A model generated the notes under the pieces. That model was not told where the DNA came from, did no database searches, and saw only the letters and a program-made list of their open reading frames with translations. A stretch of 64,000 nucleotides of DNA from contig OX485807.1 in the NCBI GenBank assembly GCA_950295325.1, positions 48,514,440 to 48,578,439 on the forward strand, given 5' to 3'. The DNA is from Polytrichum commune. Taxonomy: Eukaryota > Streptophyta > Polytrichopsida > Polytrichales > Polytrichaceae. Shown in pieces: positions 9,950 to 21,529 of this stretch (within the stretch, counting starts at the first letter, position 1; the number at the start of each line of letters is the position of its first letter). The position numbers and the translations under genes were made by a program.

Positions 9950-12900
9950 TTAGGAGTAGAAAATAATTTTCAGAGCACCAGGAAATATTATTGTCAGGTT
10001 CACAATGTCATCCGCAGTCAAAGGTAATTTATCACGACGCCTAATCGGGCAGATACTCCAATAGGGCGCTTTTGGCAAATCGTGGCAACCATATATGTTG
10101 AGCCGTTCCAACGCAGTCATGGGGATATTGCTGATCAACCTCTTCAACCTCGGACAATCATGAATATTTGAAACTATCAATGAGGGATTTAAACTGTTAT
10201 GGGAATGACAAAGGCAACGCAAATTTTGTGGTATTGAAATCAAATTGACGGTGTCATCACATATCAATATTCGTAATTCCTTCATGTCGGAAAGGGAGAG
10301 GTCAATAAAACGATTTGAATGTTTGATAACCAAAGTTTGAAGAGAATGACGCAATGCCTGCACACAACCATCCATGTCACATGTATTTTAGTTTGACATT
10401 AAATTGTTATTCTATCTAGCATCAAGGTTGAATGAACATAAATCACTCTTAACATGTATAATTTTACTCTAATTTTCTAATACCATCAAATTCCTTGTAT
10501 TAGAAGTTCAACTTCACTTCTAAGATCCAAGCAGACCCCCCTTACATAACAAAAATGGATCCATGTTTAGGACAAGGTTTTAATCTTGACACATGCCTTT
10601 ATTCTTTTTTTTTACTTTCACCAGAAGGGACTACCTCCAACAAGATGTAATAACACTTGTCCAATAGCCATGCTCTATGAACCCGTTTCCGGTTCACATA
10701 TGAGCTTGCGGCTATGATCAAAGATCCCGGTGGGTGGACTCTCTTAATTGAAAACCTAAATGACGTGCGTGGGTCACTATGAAATTACACCCCTTATATA
10801 CGACAAGTTTATAAAGAAAAATAAATGTATACATACTAACGCCATTCTAGAAAATGGACTCATATTTTTATACTAAGCTTTTGAATTTAATGTTGTATAC
10901 TATATATGCACTATGCAAATTATTATTGTAATAGGACTTTATTACATATAAAATCCACTTTCGATTTCCAATGAGAAAGTCACGGAAATTTTTTCATCTA
11001 CAGCATATAACTCAATAACTTGGCCACAATCTAGAAAGAAAATTAAAGGGAGCCCATGAGCTCTCCAAGAGGCTTTAGTTTCTAAAACCTAGCACACATT
11101 TGCAAACCCTAACTAGAATGGCCATGGTAATCATTGAGGACCATTCCCATATGACAACAATAGATGAAAATGTGAAATGAATGAAACTAACAAATATATT
11201 CTCAAAAACATTCTCTATGCCATAAGACCCCTTTTTGTACATCTACCTTTACTTCAAAGTTATTGATACTAGCCTTTTCAAATGTACACACAAACGTTAA
11301 ATAATACCCCTCCCATACGTATAATATGTACGATGATGCCTCAAATAATAACTCTTCTTCCACTCACATTAGTTCGTGCATGGTACAAAGAGTCCACCCC
11401 CCATGGTCAGAGATGAAGCATCCATCACTTATGTTGGATTCACACCAACCTTTGCTTGGTGTCGTCTTTGGTTCTTTTGCTTACAAGAGGTCATGAAGAT
11501 TTTGAAATGTTTCTCAACTTTAATAGATTTCAATGGCTTACAACCAGTGATGTTAGATTGTTTCATAATTAAGCTCATATATTTAGTTGTTCAAATATTC
11601 TTAATAATCCTTGGCTCACATGTAAATCAAAAGCTTATGCATGGAAATTGTGTACCTTTCTCTCCCTCAATAATGATAAGGACATAGGCATCCATAAGCG
11701 GCGTGTACTATTCCCCGCTTCAACTCTTTCAATTTCACGTCCCATGTCCCTTAAGTGGTCATGCATTGTAAAGCAACCTCTTTCATCCACTGAAATGAGT
11801 GCCTTTTCTTTCAGATTCCGGACGCCCAAGCTAGGCTCCCAATTTTGTGATCTCCAAATGCATATACCCATATCTTCTGACTCTCCAAGTAAAGCACATG
11901 CAATATCCAAAAACATCTTCTTCTCTTTTTCTGTGAGAGAATCATAGCTGATTCGAAGACAATTCAAGATTTTCGTATCATCCAATATCCCACCGGAATT
12001 CAACTTGCTCTTCACATCCTTCCACACATCCAAATCCACCTCACCCCTCAAGAGACATCCGCAAACTTTCAACACCAATGGAACTCCATAACATAGCTCA
12101 CTGATCTCTGTCGCCAATGCTTCATATTTTGGTCTCATTTCACGATCCCTTCCAAATGCAAAAGTTGTAAACACTCGTTTCGAATCTTCTAGATTCAACA
12201 TTTTGACCTCATGAACATAAACCTCTTGCTCGATGGGTTCAAATATGTTCGAAGCTTTAAACACACGCATGTCGCGTGATGTCACAATGCATACGCTACC
12301 TTCTTTTAGCATCTTGCGTGTCATAATGGAATTCAACATCTCATGATTAGAAACATCATCCAAGACCACAAGGATTGTTTTCTTGCTTAACCTTTCCTCA
12401 AGAATAGGTTTCAACTCTGATTTGTTGTCCTTATCGGTCGCACTTGAACAAAGATCCTTCAACAACCGCTTTTGAATCTCCACCACTCCATGGCTTGGCA
12501 TTAGCTTGTCTGTTACATCCTCAACATAACAACTTGCTTCGAATCTTTTGCACAATTGGTTATATAACTCTTTTGCCAAAGTCGACTTTCCAATGCCACC
12601 CATTCCCCACAAACCCAACGCAGAAACTCCCTTCTCGAAGACTTGGCGTTGACTTAGGTTGTTGGCAACTTGTTTCACACCAGCCACATGTTCACCCACA
12701 TCCAAAGGCAATGACTTGTTCGCCAATTCCAATATTCTTTTGACAACCTTCGCCACCAAATCCACTTCCAAGCTTTCACAAACAAGAAAATATTATAAAA
12801 TTTAGTTTGGGATAACAATAATGTAGAGTTAACATCGAAAACATTTAATAACACAATACACGCACATCCAATAAAATTCTCAGTCTAGTGTCAAGAAGGA

Positions 12901-13640
12901 TGTAGTTTCAACATCTAAACCATGTCACAACACATACATTATGGAGATAAAATACCTTATCGATTTATCGGAGTGCTCCCAACCCATAAGTTTAGAAACT
13001 ACTTCCAAATCTCTTTTCCATTGTTCAATAAGATTTGGGTGGAATTTCTTTTTCAACGTCTCAAATCCATCTTTAAATTGACCTCTTTCTGGATTACGCA
13101 AATCCCAAGGCGTCACATTGTAGAATATTGGAAGAATCTCCTTGCATGAATGAGCCTCCAACATGACACGCAGTTCCTTCAAACACCACTCGGACCCTGC
13201 ATATCTCTCTGAAAAGACCACCACAACTATAGGAGTATTTTTGATTCCATCCTCAATGGATTTCCAACACTCTTCACCAATACGAATGCATTTTCTATCT
13301 AGGTATGGTTGCAACCCATGTCTTTTGAGGTCCTCATTCAAAAAGCCCACAAACCCTGTCTTCGTGTCTGGGCCTCTATAACTTAAAAAAACATCGTACT
13401 TTTCAAATTTATCTGCACATCAACAAGGTGATTGGTTGGTACAAATCTCCACAACGACTAACTTTCTAAACTATAATATTTGTTCTCTAAACCTACTCCG
13501 TCAACATTCAATAAACTAATATGCCACACAAGGAAATTTCTAAACAAGTCAAAACGTATCGGTTCAAACTGGATTTTACTCTCTGTTGTGGCATCCATCG
13601 TGATAGGTGAATGGTGGGAGCAACTAGCCTCACTCGCCAT
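9950..13640 (-). CDS. TNL-A: TIR-NB-ARC-LRR immune receptor with shortened LRR
   Basis: Four exons on the minus strand can be read: 13,580-13,640 (first ATG, M-A-S-E-A-S, donor GTAAAA), 12,956-13,412 (TIR, acceptor TGTGCAG, donor GTATTT), 11,656-12,772 (NB-ARC), and 9,950-10,357 (LRR). Joined, they keep one frame of about 680 residues. The TIR domain has DVFLSYRGPDTK and the S-E-W-C-L-K-E-L motif that carries the conserved NADase glutamate in plant TIRs. The NB-ARC has the P-loop GMGGIGKST near residues 229-237, kinase-2 LVVLDDV, GVPLVL and MHD. Known role of the family: intracellular receptors that sense pathogen effectors and signal through TIR enzymatic products. Odd: the LRR exon is only 136 codons, against 466 in TNL-B. 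Its start and end match TNL-B but about 330 codons in between are gone without loss of frame. It may be a working short receptor, a TIR-NB helper, or a decaying copy. Confidence 0.82.
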
Positions 13641-14196
13641 AGCTCCATGACACTGGGCAAATTCTGCATTGAAATTGATTGCACAAAATAAAAATAAAAT
13701 GATGCAAATGTGCAATTTTTATTATTTTCCCGTCATCATTCAACCTATGGGCAATGTTATACAATGAACACAATCATGTAACCGATGCAAATCATGTGAA
13801 AGACATGCATATGATGCTAATATTTATAAATGTTGCCAACAAGGTTGAGTTCTTCATACATTACAATCTTCAACAAATGTTGACATACTAAATGATAGCT
13901 TAACAACTTTGATGTGGATTCCTCATTGCATTTGCTATGGCAGAGATTGCAAACTTTGGTCCATCCAATCCTAATACATGCTTGTTTACGCCTTCAAAAG
14001 CACGCATGGTACTGTGGATATATTAACCCTATAATAAGACTTGCAAGTTAGGGCTCAATGCCACCTAGACGTTACTTTGTAAGCAAGACGTTACTCTTGA
14101 TCTAGATAGTGAGTGAGACATATTGACGCCTAAATAGTATTGAAAACTCGGTATATCATTGTACATACCTCGTGTGCTTGACTGGCTTTCCAAACC
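13641..14196 (-). repeat. Duplicated 5' flank of TNL-A
   Basis: Aligns with 32,588-33,130 upstream of TNL-B: CATCATTCAACCTATGGGC, AATGTTATACAA, TCCAATCCTAATACATGCTTG, and GGGCTCAATGCCACCTAGACG in the same order. It should hold the TNL promoter. No unambiguous TATA box is visible on the minus strand. No ATG precedes the M-A-S-E start in frame, which supports that start. Confidence 0.65.
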
Positions 14197-14840
14197 TGTG
14201 AGCCCAAAATTGATGCCCACATTGGTTGTTAACACTTGTAAAACATTACAAGTGGTGTTTTGGTGATTTATGATTATTCACAAAAATATAAAAAGAGTGA
14301 AGCTTGAAGAAAGCTTAGTTGAAGCATTAGGCTTTTGTGGAGTGGATTTAAGTAGGAGAAGGACAAACCTTGGTAAAGTGTGGTAGGTAGAAAGCCAAGG
14401 TTAGTTAAATGTTTGAATTAGGATCCTTGTTGATCATTTGAGGGAGGAAGGCTTAGGAGATAGGATTAGAGCCTACAAAGTAGGAGGAAATCTCGAGGGC
14501 TTATCATGAGCCTTGAGGGTGCTCACCCCCTCAAACTGACTATATAATCCCTTATTCTTCCCTCACTCATCCTCTCTTTCCTTCGTGCTCCTTGGCACTC
14601 CACGTATTATAAGTGTGGGTACGTGGGAAGCAAGATAGGAGCACGTGTGTGTACATGGATGTAAGGTTAGGAGCCAAGGCTAGTTGGCCTTGAAGAGGGC
14701 TTGACCTCTTGTTAGTAATAGTTGGGCGTGAATGATTTAAAGTTCAATTTATGGCTTTGTTTGAATACTTGGATTTACATTGATTAGCCTTATACTTATG
14801 CGGATGTGCAAAGTCTCTTATTGGAGCATTTAGTTTTGTT
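14197..14840 (-). mobile_element. LTR relic of the GGGCTCACA family, reverse orientation
   Basis: Starts TGTGAGCCCAAAA and shares long stretches with the complement of 60.5-61.4 kb: ATATAAAAAGAGTG, GTAGGTAGAAAGCCAAGG, GATCCTTGTTGATCATTTGAG, GGGTGCTCACCCCCTCAA, ACTATATAATCCCT, and GAAGAGGGCTTGACCTCTTG. It ends where a 193-bp tandem repeat begins. No pol sequence is attached here, so it is a solo or truncated LTR. Confidence 0.65.
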
Positions 14841-15293
14841 GGACTTCATATGAATTTTTGAGAGCCAAAAAACCGAGACTATGTCCAAACTTCCAAAAAC
14901 TAGTGAAAAAAGTGCAGATTCAAAGGGAACAGCGTAGAATTGCGACCATATACTTTGTGGCAGTAGAAATATTATTGCATATTCATGTAGAGGACTTCAT
15001 TACCTATCCATGGATACCAAGAACTCATTTTTTGGACTTCATATGAATTTTTGAGAGCCAAAAAACCGAGACTATGTCAAAACTTCTAAAAACTAGTGAA
15101 AAAAGTGCAGATTCAAAGGGAACAGCGTAGAATTGCGACCATATACTTTGTGGCAGTAGAAATATTATTTCATATTCATGTAGAGGACTTCATTACCTAT
15201 CCATGGATACCAAGAACTCATTTTTTGGACTTCATATGAATTTTTGAGAGCCAAAAACCCGAGACTATGTCCAAACTTCCAAAAACTAGTGAC
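14841..15293. repeat. 193-bp tandem repeat, 2.3 copies
   Basis: GGACTTCATATGAATTTTTG begins at 14,841, 15,034 and 15,227, a constant step of 193 bp. Copies one and two differ at only a few positions. The third stops after about 65 bp. The high similarity points to recent expansion. Not coding. Confidence 0.9.
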
Positions 15294-15805
15294 ACACTCT
15301 TATAGTTTTTGACGTATGATGTTTAGACTTAAAGTGTTGGATTCATTAGATAGGAAGGGGTGTGTGTAACTTTTGAATGTATTGGTAATTGACCATTGAG
15401 GTTGAACTTAGTAATGGAATGTGAAGGCCTGTAAAGGAGAGGCCACCATAAGTTACACAAGTATTTGTTAATACTTAAACTTATGTGCTTCATGGAATCA
15501 ACAAGCGAAGGTTCGTGTAGTAGTATGGAATCAACGGCGAGGACTCGATTCACACGAGGGATATCTTTGAAGGCATGCGTGGCCAAAGCGGCCGGGTGGA
15601 CTTTAGAGAAATACAAGGATGTGACATTACCCGAGATTAAGGAGTGTAAGAAGACATAGTATAGACTTGGCTAAGTTGCGTATATTCCAACGATAGATTG
15701 GAATCATACATTGTGTTACAAAGAGAGAAATCTCTACATGTCATTATAAACTTCTCCATTCGGGCTAGGACGAAATTAAAGGGTGGAGGCTTTTTGGTGA
15801 CAGTA
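15294..15805. other. Intergenic, no recognised gene
   Basis: A plus-strand open frame at 15,465-15,659 has fairly protein-like composition (T-R-F-T-R-G-I-S-L-K-A-C-V-A-K-A-A-G-W) but is short, has no relative that I recognise, and sits between repeats. It may be a retroelement scrap. Confidence 0.35.
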
Positions 15806-16356
15806 AGTGTGATTGGATGTAATTAAGTCTAATTAATTCTGAATCATTCAAAGTAAGCCTAATTCGATAAGAAAGCATACTTACCAAATTAATTAATCCT
15901 AATTAATTATAAAATGTACTTACATGAATTAATAATGATTTACTGAAATCAACTCCAGTAAATCAAATTATAATTTTACTAGGCTTTATTAATTTGGTAA
16001 GCTTACTTTCTGATTTAATTGGGCTTAATTATGATTAATCATAATTTAGTAGACTTACTAACATTCAGTCACACTTAATTAGTTTAAATGCATATGAATA
16101 CTTTGTGAAAGTAGGAGGTTTTCACTAGACTACAATATTTGACATTTTTAATGCTAACTCAATTATTATTTCAGACTTTAAATACTAATTTTAGTTCCAT
16201 TTTAGAATGACAGAGGCCTTTTAAATAGTAAGTCACAAAAATTATAACTTCAGTGCTAATAAAGGTTTTGTCATATTTTTGACTTCCGAGTTAATTACAT
16301 GCTTTGTTACCGGTTCACTTAAAAAAATAAATCCTAGTCAATGGCTTATTTAGTCA
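15806..16356. mobile_element. Foldback palindromic element, copy with truncated left arm
   Basis: Matches the large palindrome at 24,862-25,966. The centre (TTTACTGAAATCAACTCCAGTAAA-like) is near 15,951. The right arm runs about 405 bp to TTATTTAGTCAATGG. The left arm is only about 145 bp and starts at TAAGTGTGATTGGATG. The right end directly abuts the LRR relic at 16,362. No coding sequence. Confidence 0.75.
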
Positions 16357-16361
16357 ATGGT

Positions 16362-17280
16362 TTAAAAACACTATATAATGTTTGAATGATCTACTTTTCC
16401 ACCTCCTAACCATTTACAAAACATGAACTACATTATATCATGGCTCAAGACATTTTGGTTACCATATTTATATGCACTAGTTGAAAGCCCATCTACTACT
16501 TTGCACTTTGCAATTCACATTTTTGAACATTTGTGAGACCATACATGGATGAGTATGAGAGAAAGCCTCTGAAAGTAGGACGGTTTTAATCACATTTTTC
16601 ATCCACTTGTACATAGCCATGCCCATTTCAGGCCTGCAACTACAAGATTCGATCACGAGTACCAAACGGCCAATCAATTGGCCCAATCGTTTTCCTCGTC
16701 TTTTGATATGGCTTGCTAGGGGCGGAAGTCTATTTTCAGCCCAGGACACATTTCTTCTAGCTTCATAATCTCATCCATAGTCAAAGATATTTTCCCACAA
16801 CCCCAAATGTTGCAGTGACTCAAAAGTCTACACTGACTCAAATCGGGCACTTCTTGCAATTCGTGGCAAAAATCTATTTCAAGCCGTTCCAACGCAGTCA
16901 TGGGCATAGTGCTGATCAACCTCTCCAACCTCCGACAATTACTAATAGTCAACCCTTTCAATTCCGGGAACAAACTCAGATCTGGTAGCTCTCTGCATCC
17001 CACTTCCCAAAATGTCAAATGTTGTAGCGCCATTCCAGTTCCAATTCGAGGTTGGTCGACCCAAAGAGTGTCCGAGGACTTTGATATGCTCACCCCTGCC
17101 CATACCACAATATTTGGGCACCAGTACACTTCCAATTCTTCAAGTCTTGTCAACTTGTGCATATCAGGTAATGTCTCCAAGCTATAGCAATAGGATATTG
17201 ATAAACTTCGTAAGGAACTCAAGTTGCCCAAACATGACACATCCTTAAAGCTACACCCTTGTATGTCTACCCTTTGTAAC
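16362..17280 (-). pseudogene. LRR-exon fragment identical to the end of TNL-B
   Basis: At a constant offset of 11,175 bp this segment matches the TNL-B LRR exon and its 3' flank. I found no difference in the lines compared between about 16,377 and 17,252 (pairing with 27,552-28,427), and the two translations are identical there. The open frame 16,716-17,282 would encode the last six or seven LRRs (for example L-E-T-L-P-D-M-H-K-L-T-R-L-E-E-L). There is no TIR or NB-ARC exon and no splice acceptor at the break: homology is lost at 17,280 in the middle of a repeat. It is therefore a truncated gene copy, probably unexpressed unless a nearby promoter reads it. Confidence 0.88.
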
Positions 17281-18000
17281 ATTTAGCATATCGTATAGTG
17301 TAATTATGATTGGATAGAGTTTCAAATGATTCTCATTAACATTTGATAGGAGAATGATCTCAATGCACCAAAGTACGTTTTATTTGAAATGCACATGCAA
17401 AAAGTATTAGGGTAAAATGTTTTATTGGGAAATGACTTCAAATCAACAAATGGACATGATGTTCTCAATATCAATTTTCACTTATATTGCAAGATTTTAA
17501 GGGGTTGGTTTTTGGGTGGGGCAGTGGGGTGTTGGTCCAAGAACAAATAAGGTTAAAGATAGATGTTGAAATATGGTTAAAAGTAGATAGTGCTGAAACC
17601 ATAGTCACTTTAAGCGTTAGAATATATCACATTATATTATTATATTCCTTCTTCTTATAATTATATTCTAGAGTTTTAAATGATTCTTGTTAGTAATTGA
17701 GAGGGATTTCAACACATCAAAATATGTAAAATCTAAATTTTCATATGCAAAATTTATAAGGATTCAAAGATTTATTAGTAGATGGTTTCTAAATCAACTC
17801 ACGTTCAGGTGGTAGACATTCTCAGTATCGGTTATCATTTATTGTGCAATGTATTAGGGGGTTGGTTTTGGGTGAGACATTGAAGTGTTGGTTTAAGCAC
17901 CATCTATGTTACACTTTATCTCATAAACCAACTTGGTTTGTGGCAAAAGGTTGAACCGGGGTATCACAAAGAGTAACATGGTTGTGTTTTGGGGATTTAA
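17281..18000. repeat. Tandem duplication, about 355-bp unit, two diverged copies
   Basis: Two blocks share the order TTCAAATGATTCT, CAATGCACCAAA-like, ATGCAAAAAGTAT-like, GACATGATGTTCTCA-like, and GGGGTTGGTTTTTGGGTG. They start near 17,300 and 17,655. Divergence is considerable. Not coding. Confidence 0.55.
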
Positions 18001-19025
18001 GCTAGGTTGATGAACTTGCGTGATGCGAATGTTAACTTTTAAAATTGCCTCCCAAGTGACATTGAGATTCATAGGAGACTCAAACTAGTCTCCTTGCAAA
18101 CAAAATTGTCATATTTAAAACCCTTAAAAAAATGTTTGAGCACTTCAATGGGGAAAAAAAACAAAAAAAAACATTGATAGTAGATTCCAAAATATCGTTT
18201 GATTAAATGACATGCTAAATTTCAATAGCTACAAGTTACATTTACTTTGCAGGACCTCTATGTTGATGGTTATCCCCCTATGAAGAAGAAATTCTACATA
18301 GAGTCAGCTTACTTTTTGTTTTAGTGTGTGATATTTAAGTAAAATTGGACTAAGTCCAAGTCCAAGATTTAAGACATGTTGAATTTTATCATAGGATCTT
18401 GCGATAAGATTGTATGATAAGATCTTACGATAGAATATGCATGATTGTTTACGATAATATCATAGCACTTGTTTTGCTTGTATTTTCACTATGCAACATT
18501 TATCTATGTAGATTTAACATCCAAAATTAGGAATTTAAATTTCCCCATCATATTTTTATTAGCATAATATTCAAGTAATCACTAAGGATTCACATAACAT
18601 GGTATTCATGAAAACGTCAAATGGCGCGAGAAAAAATGTCATATATGTTGTTTTCTCAAATGCAAGGAAGGCCAACTTGACTTGGTCTTTGGAGGCAACT
18701 TTTGTCAACTACACAAGATGTTCCCAACTACAACTTTTTCCAAAGTTCAAGTTCAAGTTCCACAAGACTAGAAACTAAGTCAGCCTTGAGAAAAAAACAT
18801 CACATATGAATGTGATGTTTACACAAACACTATCTATTATCTCCAACAAAACTTATGCATATCAAAAGTGTATCGACGAATCCACCCACATAATCGAAGC
18901 AACCAAAAATCCAAGACTTCAAATTTATTGTCTAGATTTACTTAGACACATGTTTCGTGCCTCCTTGAAAAACTTTACATGTAACTCTATTCCATGTTAC
19001 TTAATTATAACCTAACCCATTTCTT
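18001..19025. other. Intergenic, no gene seen
   Basis: AT-rich with short frames only. It is the 3' side of the minus-strand RRM gene and probably includes its untranslated tail. Confidence 0.45.
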
Positions 19026-19811
19026 TCAACTCCAACTACGCTTGACTTGCACCTTCACTCCGAGAAGTTCATGAAAGGCTTCCTCATTGGCCTCGTCATC
19101 CTCGTCGTCCAATAAGAGCGCATCTCTCACACTTTCTTCGGACACAAAGGTCACGAAACCATGAAAACCTTGCGCTCGTTTCTTCTTACTTCCCTTCCTT
19201 GCCATCGCCACACTTTTGACGACCCCGAAGCGATCGAAGTACGACCGCAAAACTTCCTTCGTAAGTTTGGGTCGAAGATTGAGCACAACGATCGTATCTT
19301 TCGACATGCCCGGAGGCACTTGAGGTTGTGGTTTAGGGGAGATGGTGTGCAAATCTCCGGGATGCAAATTGTTGTGATCGTTTCTTGATGCATCTCGTGA
19401 AGCATCGTCAACGATTCTTGCACCAAATCGTTGTTCCATTGCAAATGAAAGAAACTCGACCGTCTCGATCCGGGAACCCAAAAAATCGTGAAACCGTTTT
19501 TGCACGAAGAAATCGACTACACACTCGTCACGAAACGAGACCATGGCAAGGTTGAGTGGGACGCCAAATGGGTCGAGAAATATCGATGCATCCACCACAC
19601 TTCCCATCCGATTGAAATAAGCTCGAAGTGTTTCTTCGGATGTGTTAGGTGGAAGGTTTCGGACGAAAATGCGGTAACGGCTAATAGTAGTGGGATTACT
19701 ACTAGCATTCGACACGGTTTCTATGTTCGACTCACTTAGAAGAAGAGTAGGGGTGCTTGGATCCATGATTGCACACGAAACTAACTTAGATTGATGTTCA
19801 AGAGGATGCAA
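19026..19811 (-). CDS. Two-RRM RNA-binding protein, intronless
   Basis: One open frame of 261 residues without introns. RRM1 spans about residues 46-122, with RNP2 I-F-V-R-N-L and a degenerate RNP1 (L-A-M-V-S-F-R-D lacks the usual aromatic and glycine positions). RRM2 spans about 171-258, with RNP2 I-V-V-L-N-L and a better RNP1 (F-H-G-F-V-T-F-V). A basic patch KGSKKKRAQ lies in RRM2 and an acidic stretch D-D-E-D-D-E-A-N-E-E just before its last strand. Proteins of this kind bind single-stranded RNA in splicing, transport or stability; the target is unknown. The first ATG is at 19,811, but the ATG at 19,766 (M-D-P-S-T-P) also fits and would give 246 residues. The codon pattern and length without stops argue for a real gene. 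Lack of introns may mean a retrocopy that stayed open. Confidence 0.8.
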   Translation of the reverse strand: MHPLEHQSKLVSCAIMDPSTPTLLLSESNIETVSNASSNPTTISRYRIFVRNLPPNTSEETLRAYFNRMGSVVDASIFLDPFGVPLNLAMVSFRDECVVDFFVQKRFHDFLGSRIETVEFLSFAMEQRFGARIVDDASRDASRNDHNNLHPGDLHTISPKPQPQVPPGMSKDTIVVLNLRPKLTKEVLRSYFDRFGVVKSVAMARKGSKKKRAQGFHGFVTFVSEESVRDALLLDDEDDEANEEAFHELLGVKVQVKRSWS

Positions 19812-19990
19812 ACATTTAATTTCATGAGGATGATCAATATTGTGACAAATGTTATGTTTTGGACTCCCAAGAGAAAATCACAAAGTCTTCGCCATGGAAT
19901 AGGAAGTTGTTCAGGCACACACCGGCTCTCTCTACCAAAAACAAATGGTGAAAAGAAAAGTGGTCTAATGATAGTTGGTCGAATTATCTC

Positions 19991-19996
19991 TTTATA
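19991..19996 (-). promoter_or_regulatory. Candidate TATA box for the RRM gene
   Basis: On the minus strand this reads CCCTATAAAGAG, a good plant TATA context, 180 to 230 bp upstream of the two possible ATGs. It would place a transcription start near 19,960 and a leader of about 150-190 nt. Confidence 0.45.
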
Positions 19997-19999
19997 GGG

Positions 20000-20414
20000 C
20001 GTGAAACAATGGGAAAAAAGTAAATTTGGGATAAACCCAAAGTAAAAGTGGTTTAAAATTCTACTTCTCCTATATCTTTGTATTATTTTGTTTTCTTTTA
20101 CTTTTTACCTTTTTACTTTTTCTATTGCAAGTAAGAATCGATGGTAAACTTAGGGTGGATTGTAAACTAATGTATGTTGCCCTATTATAGAGGACTACAT
20201 CTTGAGCATTTTTGCGATTTATGTATATCGACAATTGGCATGAATTTTTGTTTATGTGTGGAGGAAGTGAACAAAAAAGAATGCTATTTTTTTTTTTGAA
20301 ATTATATTATCATTTTTGGATAAACCCTAAATCCTTAACTTATTGCCACTAAGAGTATCTTTATACACTCTTCGTGTATCTTGGAATTTGACACAATGAA
20401 TTGATTACACACTA
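20000..20414. other. Intergenic upstream of the RRM gene
   Basis: AT-rich, with T runs, and no open frame. It probably contains the distal promoter of the RRM gene. Confidence 0.4.
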
Positions 20415-21527
20415 CACTCGTACCTCTTAATAGGACACTCGATAATACAACAACCTCGATATAATGACACAAATTTTGTAAACCAGACTTTCTAGTTAGA
20501 ATCTACCTCTATAATACGTTTGCGACATTGTTAACACGACACTCCTAGACCCCCATAATGTCATATTATAGAGGTGATAAATGCACACACAGTGGGTCCC
20601 ACACATGTATAACCACATAATTAATATGAAATTTATGTAACTTTCACATATGAAATGTGGATAAAAGAGAAATTCAACGTAGAATGATATTAAAACATGG
20701 GAACTAAAGGAACTAGGTTCTCTGTCTTTAAACCTAATGAAAGAGACTCATGAGCTTCAATCTCTTTCACGATAGTTTTTCACTTGAACCCTAAACCAAG
20801 GTGAGTAATTTGTTTTCGAGCATTTTGAACTCAATATTTATCATACTGTTGGAAGCTATTGAAGTTGCGCTTCTATTGGTGGTGATTTTGCTCAATTATG
20901 AATTGTAGTGGCAAAAGTTACGAGCATTTGAAGGCTAATTTAGTATTAAAAGTTAAATTCAAGACAACGATGTTCTTTGGCACATTTTGAGGTCAATTAT
21001 GATCTACATATTGTTGGAAAGCTATTGATATTGCGCTTCTTTTGGTGGTAGTTTTTCTCAATTATGAGTTGTAGTGGTAGAGTTATGACCATTTGAAGGT
21101 TGCTTTAGTTTTAGAATTTGATTGACCTCCACCTATTGTAAAACCAAAAGATGCCCAACACCATGCTCAATTGTTGGCTACATTTTTTATGGACAACTCA
21201 TTACATTTTACTCCTACATACGTAATGAAATGGCAAGCGATATCAGAAGAAGTTGAATAAAATATATGTCGCTAATTTGAAGTGGCAACACCAACGGACT
21301 ATCGGTTTCTTCTTCAAGTCCACATAGATTTCATGAGAGAAATTTGCGTATTTGTAAGGACACTTGAAATAATATTTATTTGGCCAAATATCTAATTTGT
21401 GTTTTCATGAAGCACCTCGTTATTATGACAAAGAGGTCCAAATTGTCATATTATTGAATTTGTGACACCTCAATAATACGACGGTTTTCTCGTTTCCCAA
21501 ATGTGTCAAATTAAAGAGGTAGGACTG
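20415..21527. mobile_element. Pogo/Tc1-mariner-like non-autonomous DNA transposon (1,113 bp)
   Basis: Left end CACTCGTACCTCTTAATA, right end complement CAGTCCTACCTCTTTAATTT, each next to TA (20,413-20,414 and 21,528-21,529). Plant pogo-like (Lemi-type) elements start CAG..ACCTCT(A/T)AA and insert at TA, which fits. Secondary inverted words (ATTATAGAGGT, CCTCAATAATACGAC) also occur. The interior has no transposase frame but contains two copies of a roughly 160-bp unit (near 20,823 and 20,984: CAATTATGA.TTGTAGTGG, GGAAGCTATTGA, TTGCGCTTCT). Confidence 0.75.
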
Positions 21528-21529
21528 TA

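Noticed and set aside
11376-11947. Plus-strand frames opposite the TNL-A NB-ARC exon and intron
   Set aside because: They are antisense shadows of the NB-ARC exon; the same shadows appear opposite TNL-B and TNL-C.
16477-16749. 90-residue frame repeated exactly at 27,652-27,924
   Set aside because: It overlaps the LRR stop and 3' flank in another frame; its duplication merely follows the DNA duplication.
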